This document shows positions 38,686 through 46,700 of a stretch of 64,000 bases of DNA, piece by piece. Every line of letters begins with the position of its first letter. The stretch's first letter is position 1. Below the pieces are notes generated by a model. That model made no database searches and had not been told where the DNA came from. It saw only the letters and a list, made by a program, of their open reading frames with translations. The stretch covers positions 496,001-560,000 of the forward strand of contig CAKQCB010000001.1 in NCBI GenBank assembly GCA_934216615.1, in the 5' to 3' direction. The stretch is from an uncultured Anaerolineae bacterium. Its GTDB lineage: Bacteria; Chloroflexota; Anaerolineae; Aggregatilineales; Phototrophicaceae. The position numbers and the translations under genes were made by a program.

Positions 38686-41600
38686 ATGAAATGGGCACGT
38701 CGTTGTCTTTGGATGACCTTCTGTTTGTCTCTATTCTCTAGCGTCAGTCTTTCAGCCCAAGCGCCCCTCACAACCGAAGCGGATACTGAAACCTTTCTGA
38801 CCACCAATTTTCATTTACAAGAGCGCTATCAGCAGGTGTTATGTGTCAGCGGTGAGGGTTCCTGTCCCACCGACATCACCACCACAGTGCCCTGTTTAAC
38901 ATCTGCTTGTAGACACGTTGAAACGAATTACCCTGTTGCCTCGACATTCGAGACGATCCAAGCGGCGGCAGATAGCGCCCGCGCTGGAGATTTGATCATC
39001 ATCATGCCCGGGCATTATGCGGGTGTAGAAATCAATGAAACTGGTGGTGAGGAGAATGCCTACATCCATTTTCTTGGATGGGGTGAGGCGGGAAGCATCA
39101 TTGTAGATGCGCCGGCCCGTCCCGACGTGCGTTATCTTCGCCATCATTTTTATTTTGTGGCCTCACATCATTACATCATCCAAAATTTGGCGTTTGAAAA
39201 TGCTGAAAATGGCGCGGGTATCTTTTTTACGGGGTGGTTCAGCGGAACAGGTCAATTTTCACATCACTTCATCGTTTCTGATGTGTACAGTCATGACAAT
39301 GGAGAATGGGGATTGCACACCACCGCGACTAACTATGTGGTGATCCAAGATGCTATCTTCACCAATTCCAGCGAAGAACATGGAGCATATATCTCTGGTT
39401 CAGGGGATCATATGCTCATCCGTCGTAACATCTTTCAGAACAACAACGCATCCGGCCTTCAAATCAATGCTGACCCACAAACTGCGGTGGCAGAGATTTT
39501 CTACTGGCTCCAAACCGCAACAGGGGATACCTGTGGTTGGGATGAAGCCTCTGTTGAAAGCAGTGGTGCGGCCACATGGGATGACCTCCATGCCTGTTAT
39601 GAGTCGCAGGGGTTGCCGGATTTAGGTGAATTTTATGAAGACGGTATCAGCGAAGGCATGATTGTTGAGCAGAACATCATCACAGGGAATGGCAGCGCGG
39701 GCGGCGCGGGGATCAATCTCGCTTCAGTACGTAACAGCACGATTCGCAACAATCTGATTTATGGGAACAATGCAGCAGGCATCGCCTGTTGGGATAATGC
39801 TTATAGCGAGGAAAAAGGGCTTTCTGAATCCAACTTCGGATGCCAAAATGTACGCTTCCTCAATAACACCATCGTGGATGAAACCGCAGGGCGTGGCGCA
39901 CTGATTTTAGTACGCGACAACCGCGACCTAACCCTCGCCAACAACATCATCATTCGCGACCGTCAAGACGCGCTCGAAATAGGTGAAAATTCGGGACAAG
40001 GTTTACAATCCCATCACAATTTCATCTCTGCAATTGACGTGTATGATTCACCCAACGCCCTCATCACCGACCTTGATACCTCAAGCGGTTCAGTCATCAA
40101 TCCGAATATTGCCGAAGCCCTGCTTGCATTTGCCAACCCAAACTTCAATTCGTGGATGCTCGAAGGGAATTTATGGCCGTCGCTCAACCCGGACCGTCCT
40201 GACTATCATTTGGTTGAAGGGGCAAACCTCGCATCAATGGGTGATGCTTCTCTTGTATCTATGTATGATCTTGAGGGGATGCCCCGCTTAGAATCAGAAA
40301 TAGGTGCGCTGACGGTATCATCCGCAACCAACGTCACGACTTCAATTCCCGCGCCTGTCCTAGAAACTGCATCTGTGTTGAACAGCGCGCCCATCCCGCC
40401 CAATATCATCATGACAACGATGCCTGCTCAAATGCCGACGTTCTATGTCGATGATGACAACACGACGGGAATTGAGAACGGTTCAATACAAAACCCATTC
40501 ACAACGGTTCAGCAGGCGATTGATCAAGCCAGTGAAGGCGCTGTGATCGCGGTTGCGGGCGGAACGTATCCCCAAAATATCCTCATCCAAGGGAAAGCAC
40601 TCTCACTGTACGGGGGTTATATAGGGGGAAGTTCAGAAGATTATGCCAGCGGTGCTGGAGGTAATTTTAACCAGCGTGACATCCTTGGCTTTCAATCTCA
40701 TTTACAAGGGGATTCGCAAGATTCAACAGTGACGCTGTTAGAGGCGGGCACAAGCCTCATCGATGGGTTTCGCATTACCGACGGTTCGCGAAGCATCACC
40801 ACACAAACGTATTGTTGTCGGGGTGGCGGAGTCTATATTTTAGGGGGTGCGCCGACCCTCTCAAATAACTTGATCGAAAATAATGACACCGCACGCGCCG
40901 CTGAAGATCAAAACACCGAAATGCGCGGGGGTGGCATCTACGCAGATGGCGGAGACATCTTCATCCTGAACAATATCATTCGTAATAATGTCTCTGGGCG
41001 AGGTGCGGGGATCGCCGTTGGCGGCAGTAATCACGCGGTCATCAGTCGCAACCTCATCCAAAACAATATCGGGACAGGCGATCACGGCGGAGGCATCTTT
41101 ATTGGGGCGATACTCGCCGAGATTTCTCATAACCAAATTATCGGCAACGAGATTGGACGCGCCCTAGGATACGGCTGGGGCGGTGGCATCATCGTCGTGA
41201 ACGTGGGCAACAATGCCATCCTGTCACACAACATCATTACGCAGAATTACGCGCCGAGTATCGGGGCAGGCGTTTTCATTGATGAAGGCGCGACGGCAAC
41301 CCTTCAAAACGAGTTGATCTACGCCAATCAATGTCCTGAACGTGGTGGGGTGGCGGTTTATGTTGATGGCGAAGGTGGAGGTGGCGCGGGGTCCGTCGTG
41401 CAGATCATCAACAGCACGATTGCCCATAATAACTGCCCTACAAGCACAGGCGGTAATGCTGTCTATGTAGAAGGTGATTCAAACGTGAGCGTCCAAAACA
41501 GCATCCTTTGGGGAAACGGCGGGGATGATATTGCTACGGTAGATACCTCGCAGATCAGCGTAACCTATACACTTTCAGAAGAAGTGATTGAAGGCGAAGG

Positions 41601-41847
41601 TAACTTCTCGCAAGACCCTCTATTTGCCAACACGGAAAATCACGATTATCACCTGCGCTCATTCAGTGGGCGTTGGGACGCTACCGCGAATGGAGGCCTC
41701 GGCGCGTGGGTCGTGGATACCGTCCAGAGTCCGGCCATTGATTCGGGCGACCCAACCACCTTATGGAGTGCTGAGCCTTCCCCGAATGGAGAGCGCATCA
41801 ATTTAGGCGCTTACGGAAACACCCCTCAAGCCAGCTTGTCGCAGTAA
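38686..41847 (+). CDS. Secreted right-handed parallel beta-helix protein
   Basis: This 1053-residue extracellular protein starts with AGGAG upstream and a signal peptide ending SLSA before QA (about residue 24). Two parallel beta-helix regions are visible. The first (about 85-500) has turns such as HYIIQNLAFENAENG, HMLIRRNIFQNNNASG and NSTIRNNLIYGNNAAG. The second (about 585-1040) begins FYVDDDNTTG and continues NPFTTVQQAIDQASEGAVIAV, GGIYADGGDIFILNNIIRNN and similar. The family includes pectate lyase-like and NosD-like proteins that bind or cleave polysaccharide. I see no certain catalytic motif. It could be an extracellular glycan-binding protein or lyase feeding the importers, but its own operon context is unclear. 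Confidence 0.88.
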   Translation: MKWARRCLWMTFCLSLFSSVSLSAQAPLTTEADTETFLTTNFHLQERYQQVLCVSGEGSCPTDITTTVPCLTSACRHVETNYPVASTFETIQAAADSARAGDLIIIMPGHYAGVEINETGGEENAYIHFLGWGEAGSIIVDAPARPDVRYLRHHFYFVASHHYIIQNLAFENAENGAGIFFTGWFSGTGQFSHHFIVSDVYSHDNGEWGLHTTATNYVVIQDAIFTNSSEEHGAYISGSGDHMLIRRNIFQNNNASGLQINADPQTAVAEIFYWLQTATGDTCGWDEASVESSGAATWDDLHACYESQGLPDLGEFYEDGISEGMIVEQNIITGNGSAGGAGINLASVRNSTIRNNLIYGNNAAGIACWDNAYSEEKGLSESNFGCQNVRFLNNTIVDETAGRGALILVRDNRDLTLANNIIIRDRQDALEIGENSGQGLQSHHNFISAIDVYDSPNALITDLDTSSGSVINPNIAEALLAFANPNFNSWMLEGNLWPSLNPDRPDYHLVEGANLASMGDASLVSMYDLEGMPRLESEIGALTVSSATNVTTSIPAPVLETASVLNSAPIPPNIIMTTMPAQMPTFYVDDDNTTGIENGSIQNPFTTVQQAIDQASEGAVIAVAGGTYPQNILIQGKALSLYGGYIGGSSEDYASGAGGNFNQRDILGFQSHLQGDSQDSTVTLLEAGTSLIDGFRITDGSRSITTQTYCCRGGGVYILGGAPTLSNNLIENNDTARAAEDQNTEMRGGGIYADGGDIFILNNIIRNNVSGRGAGIAVGGSNHAVISRNLIQNNIGTGDHGGGIFIGAILAEISHNQIIGNEIGRALGYGWGGGIIVVNVGNNAILSHNIITQNYAPSIGAGVFIDEGATATLQNELIYANQCPERGGVAVYVDGEGGGGAGSVVQIINSTIAHNNCPTSTGGNAVYVEGDSNVSVQNSILWGNGGDDIATVDTSQISVTYTLSEEVIEGEGNFSQDPLFANTENHDYHLRSFSGRWDATANGGLGAWVVDTVQSPAIDSGDPTTLWSAEPSPNGERINLGAYGNTPQASLSQ

Positions 41848-41855
41848 TTTATTCA

Positions 41856-41898
41856 AGAGCAAAGTGACGCTTCTTCAAGGTCATTTTGCTCTTTCTTT
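41856..41898 (+). terminator. Terminator after the beta-helix gene
   Basis: A 13-bp stem (41856-41868 with 41880-41892, one G-U pair) is followed by a T-rich tract (41892-41898). It lies nine bases after the stop codon. Confidence 0.75.
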
Positions 41899-41993
41899 CC
41901 CCCTTAGAAAACTCAATAAGATGTGACAGCGTTTTCAATAAAAATTTGATAAGCTAGAGGCATCAAAGCGCACTCAATGAAAGGCAAAAAAAC

Positions 41994-42695
41994 GTGACGA
42001 GGCAAGCACGATTAAACGCATTTTTAGCGACAACCAAAGGCAACTTGATCGTTTCTTGTCAAGCACTTGAAGATGAGCCGTTACATGGGGCGTCAATCAT
42101 GGCGCGGATGGCAGTCGCCGCCCAAGAAGGTGGAGCGGTTGCCATCCGCGCAAATTCACCCCAAGATATTCGTGCGATCAAAGCTGAAGTCCCGCTTCCG
42201 ATCATCGGCATTTATAAAGAGGGTGACAACGGCGTATTCATCACCCCCACCTTTGAGCATGCCAAACAGATTGCCGAAGCCGGTGCAGACATCATCGCGC
42301 TTGATGCGACACAACGCCCCCGCCCTGATAACGTCCCCTTAGCCGAATTGATCCAGCGGATTCATGAAGAACTCGACCTGCCCATTTTTGCGGATGTCTC
42401 GACGCTGGAAGAAGCAGAATATGCTCAGTCATGCGGGGTCGATATCATCGCTCCCACACTCGCCGGGTACACCCCTTACACCACCGCGACGGAGGGGCCA
42501 GACTTCGCCTTGATCCAAACACTCGTGAGTACACTCCACACACCCATCATCGCCGAAGGGCGCATCCAAACCCCGCAAGATGCCCGTCATGCCTTAGATT
42601 TAGGCGTGCATAGTGTCGTCGTGGGAAGCGCGATCACACGCCCACAAATCATCACGCGGTGGTTTGCCCAAGCATTACATTCATCCTCTACTTGA
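41994..42695 (+). CDS. nanE: Putative N-acylglucosamine-6-phosphate 2-epimerase (NanE type)
   Basis: This 233-residue TIM-barrel enzyme starts at a GTG at 41994; an ATG slightly upstream is out of frame and quickly stops. Family landmarks are GNLIVSCQALEDEPLHG, PIIGIYKEGDNGVFITPTFE, GADIIALDAT, PIFADVSTLEEA, CGVDIIAPTLAGYTPYT and VVVGSAITRPQ. NanE converts N-acetylmannosamine 6-phosphate to N-acetylglucosamine 6-phosphate. The ROK kinase 12 bases downstream would make the substrate, so the pair could form an N-acetylmannosamine branch. No NanA lyase is in the window. Confidence 0.9.
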   Translation: MTRQARLNAFLATTKGNLIVSCQALEDEPLHGASIMARMAVAAQEGGAVAIRANSPQDIRAIKAEVPLPIIGIYKEGDNGVFITPTFEHAKQIAEAGADIIALDATQRPRPDNVPLAELIQRIHEELDLPIFADVSTLEEAEYAQSCGVDIIAPTLAGYTPYTTATEGPDFALIQTLVSTLHTPIIAEGRIQTPQDARHALDLGVHSVVVGSAITRPQIITRWFAQALHSSST

Positions 42696-42707
42696 AATGA
42701 GCTACGT

Positions 42708-43607
42708 ATGATCCAAGCAGTCATTGGCATTGATATCGGCGGGACGAAAATTGCCGCTCACATTCTCGATGCAACCCATCAAACCCTTGATGAACGTCGT
42801 ACCTCCACCCCTGCAACCGAAGGGGCAGATGCCATCCTTTCGACGGTTGTCGAACTCTGTCAAACGTTGATAGACGCACATCCCGAAATCAAATTTCGGG
42901 GGATTGGGGTCGGGGTCGCAGGTCAGATTGACCCGCATCAAGGCAAAGTCATTGATGGCAATGACAACATTCTGGGCTGGAAAGGCGCGGAAATTAAAGC
43001 CACGCTTGAAAGCGCGCTTCATCTGCCTGCGTTTGTGGATAATGATGTGCGCACAATGGCACTGGCAGAAGCTGAACTAGGCGCAGGGCGCGATTACGCA
43101 CATCTGCTTTGTTTGACGGTGGGGACAGGCATCGGTTCTGCAATCATCCAGCATCGCCAGTTGTGGCATGGTGCTCATTTTACGGCGGGGGAATTTGGAT
43201 ATCTTCTCTACCAACCTCAGCAAAATATTGAGAAAACAGCCGCCGGCCCCGCGCTCGAAAAAGCCTATGCCCTGGCGACAGGTACGCATCCTCCTGTCAA
43301 TTTACGGGAAATGGTTCAGCGTTCGCTTGGGGGGGATCAAACCGCGACACAAGTCATCGCCGAGGGCGCCCGTGCATTCGGTAAAACGCTCGCGCCTGTA
43401 CTGCTCTTTTTAGACCCCGAGGCCGTCATCATCGGCGGTGGCGTAGCCGAAATTGAGGATCACCTATGGTGGCAACCTTTTATCCATGCAGTGCGTGAAT
43501 TTGAATTCTCCAGCGTGACGAATATGCCCATTTTAAAGGCCGAGCTTGGCAACCGCGCAGGGATGATCGGCGCTGGTCTACTGGCATGGAGACATACGAA
43601 TGGGTAA
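42708..43607 (+). CDS. ROK-family sugar kinase (possible N-acetylmannosamine kinase)
   Basis: This 299-residue cytoplasmic kinase has the ATP-binding start VIGIDIGGTKIAAHI, the catalytic region PAFVDNDVRTMAL and the phosphate loop LCLTVGTGIGSAII. The conserved GEFGY follows, but the usual ROK zinc motif (CxCGxxGC) is missing; the corresponding stretch reads QQNIEKTAAGPAL. Zinc-free ROK kinases exist, including some NanK-like and glucokinase enzymes. Its position directly after nanE favours ManNAc as substrate. Confidence 0.85.
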   Translation: MIQAVIGIDIGGTKIAAHILDATHQTLDERRTSTPATEGADAILSTVVELCQTLIDAHPEIKFRGIGVGVAGQIDPHQGKVIDGNDNILGWKGAEIKATLESALHLPAFVDNDVRTMALAEAELGAGRDYAHLLCLTVGTGIGSAIIQHRQLWHGAHFTAGEFGYLLYQPQQNIEKTAAGPALEKAYALATGTHPPVNLREMVQRSLGGDQTATQVIAEGARAFGKTLAPVLLFLDPEAVIIGGGVAEIEDHLWWQPFIHAVREFEFSSVTNMPILKAELGNRAGMIGAGLLAWRHTNG

Positions 43608-43716
43608 TTGATAACACGTTAGGATTATCCTAAATCTAATAAATTTTTGCATTACAAAGTTAATAGTGAAATAATTATAAAATCGGGAAGAAAATATATT
43701 CTTAAAATGGAAAAAT

Positions 43717-46700
43717 ATGGATACTTCACCACCACCTTTCCCCCTTAAAGATTTAACACCCCCTGCTCAACTTATTCCTCGCGATTTCAAAACAAATAGA
43801 CAGAAAATTTTACCGTACTGGTTGATAAACTCTATAATTTTTACTGCCTATTTTCTCTCCATTCATTTCATAATTGCAGAACTTATTCAAAATTCATACT
43901 TTTTCTTAGCGCTAATTGTCTGTATCTCGTCCGTGATACCTATCATCTTAGAGTTGAAAACCCCAAAATATTGGTGGCGCGTAAATCGCTATAATGTCTT
44001 TGCATCTTTGGTGAGCCTATTTTTAATAGGCTTTTTTTTCATAGTTGCTATTGATAGACATGAACAAAATGAAACCCTAAAAATCCTTATTCTATTTTCT
44101 AGTTCTCTATGGATTTTATGGGGACTTATTAGCTTCATATCTCACTTACTACAAAGATTTTTTGTGCGCGTAAGCATAATAAGTGGAATATTCATCCTGT
44201 TTTTGATATGGATAAATATTATTAAAATACCTGATTTCTTATTTATAGAAACTCATTTCATACAACCCATAGATTTAGACTTTATTTTTAAATGGCAACT
44301 TATACAGTTCAGCATTTTACTTATTTATATAATTTGTATTAAAGATAGACCAGCACCTTTTAAGTATCGCGCTTCCAATGGTTTTTTTCAGGCGGTAATT
44401 GTTATAGTCGCAGAAATCCTCGCAGTGATTGTTTTCAATTCATTCCCACATCCACTCATATTTGGAATATTAGGTATTGGTGTTCTTTTTATTGCCTTAC
44501 ATCCCCCAACTTACCTCAGCATACTTCGTGCAGGCTATCAACAACTTACACGTCCAATTCGTGAAGATTTATTACAAAGCAGAGGTTCACCGTTTGTTAG
44601 AACACAGCGTCGCATTAATAGCTTAAGAGAATATAGTATTCCGAGATACCTCTCATGGCATAACCGTTCAGCAATGTATGTTCTATGCTTAATTTTTGGA
44701 GGAATATTATTCCCTATACTGCTCTACTTATTGACCAATAATTCATCTTACAAACCTGATGAAGGAAATTTTTTAGAGAACATCCTAGGGTTGGGTGATT
44801 ATTGGTTTCTCACTCCTACTCAACTTATGCTCATCGGCATCATTACAACCGTAATTCTCGGTACCTTATATACAATTTGGCACGCTATTTATCATCGCAA
44901 TAAATACATCATCACAAAATTTAATACACCCGAAGAAGAAAAAAAAGCTGATTTACAAGCTATAGCTATGCTCACACGCCGAATGCTTGCACAAGAACTT
45001 CAGTCAATTGCTAAACTTCTTAAACAACGACAAATAGAGAATGTTAATTTCACTCGTGAAGATGCGAATGCCTTCTTTGTGACAAGTGGATTAGAAAAAG
45101 AATTATTTGATCAAATTCAGCAGATCGTCACTGTGGAAATCCCGAATGCAGGGCGTTTTGATATTGGTCGTATTCCATATTTATTCACTGAAAGTTTAGC
45201 CCGTATATTAATTTCAGGGAGCGTTCAACGTCGCACAAGCGGTGCGCTGGAGATTGAAGTAGATTTACGCTACCGCAATATATTCTCTGCTTCGGTGACA
45301 GTAACAATAGAACCCTCTATAGATCAAAAGCTGCATGTAGATGAGTTTTCTTTAACTCCTAAAATTCGTGAAATCGCATTAAAACTGCTTATAGCACTCG
45401 AACAAGTAAGCGGGGTTGGACAATCATGGGTGGCGCTGGATGAGTTTCTAAAGGGGTTAGATGCAAGTGCCAAAGAAAAATGGTGGCAGGCAATATCGCA
45501 TTACTACAAAGCCTTAGAAAGTGCGACGGATGCTGATGAAAGGCAGTTTGGCATTATATACTTCCATCTCGGCTCAGCTTTAGTTTTCCAAGGACGCTGG
45601 GATGACGGTCTAAATATGCTCATTCGCGCTGAGCAATTAGGCCCACCTATGGCTGAAATCCCTTACATGATCGCTTTTGTACAACTGTATAAATATTGGG
45701 GTTCTCTACACACATCGGAAGCTATTTTCCAAGAAATAGATGAACGCTGCCAAAAAGCGTTAAAACTACGCAAACACTTTCCCGAAGCCCATCACCTTAG
45801 AGCAAACGCCTTCTATCGAAGGGCGCGTATAGCTGACCGTGATAATAAGCATGATGCAGTAAGCGCAGGCAATCAACAACCCGAGAATACAGGCAATCAA
45901 CAACCTGAGAATACAGGCAATCAACAACCTGAGAATACAGGCAATCAACAACCTGAGAATACAGGCAATCAACAACCCGAGAATACAGGCAATCAACAAC
46001 CTGAGAATACAGGCAATCAACAACCCGAGAATACAGGCAATCAACAACCCGAGAATACAGGCAATCAACAACCCGAGAATACAGGCAATCAACAACCTGA
46101 GAATACAGGCAATCAACAACCCGAGAATGCAGCAGATCAAAGGAGACCTAAACCTACTTGGCGAGGCTACCCCATTCCAGAAATTGATATTGCACACCAC
46201 TACACTCAAGCGATTCGCTTTTACCGCAAAGCACTCAACTCGTATGATAAGCAAGTTAAAACTGCTCAAAATAAACTTAAAGAATACGATACGGAAAGTA
46301 TCTATGTAGAGTCACTTATGCTTCAACGAATGACAGTTGCCCATCAGTTAGGAGACGCGCTTCGCGGTCGTGGATTATTAGTCGAAGCTGATCAATATTA
46401 TTTAGATGTTCTTGACTTTGCTCCAAGGGACACGCGTAATATAGCAGATATGTTGAAGACATATTGTTTGGGGAAAACATGGCAACAAGCACAAGAATTC
46501 CTCTATCGCGTTGCGTTAAATAACCCAACCTCAAGATGGGATGCTGACGTTATAATTCATGCTACATGGTTACTTGTGGGTGGAGCTAAAGAAGTTAGTG
46601 TCTTAGACGGGATCACATTAAATAGGGTCTTGAAATTACGACAAAGACCATTTCCTAAATTCAGTTTAGCTCATTACAGAAAGCTTAATAAAGCACATCG

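Noticed and set aside
45865..46128. Regular repeats that could be mistaken for a CRISPR array.
   Set aside because: The units are contiguous with no spacers and keep the reading frame of a large gene; no cas gene is near.
45766..46269. Minus-strand frame of 167 codons with LLIACILG repeats resembling membrane spans.
   Set aside because: It is the antisense shadow of the 24-bp repeat in the giant TPR gene; it has no ribosome-binding site, and the sense frame continues in both directions.
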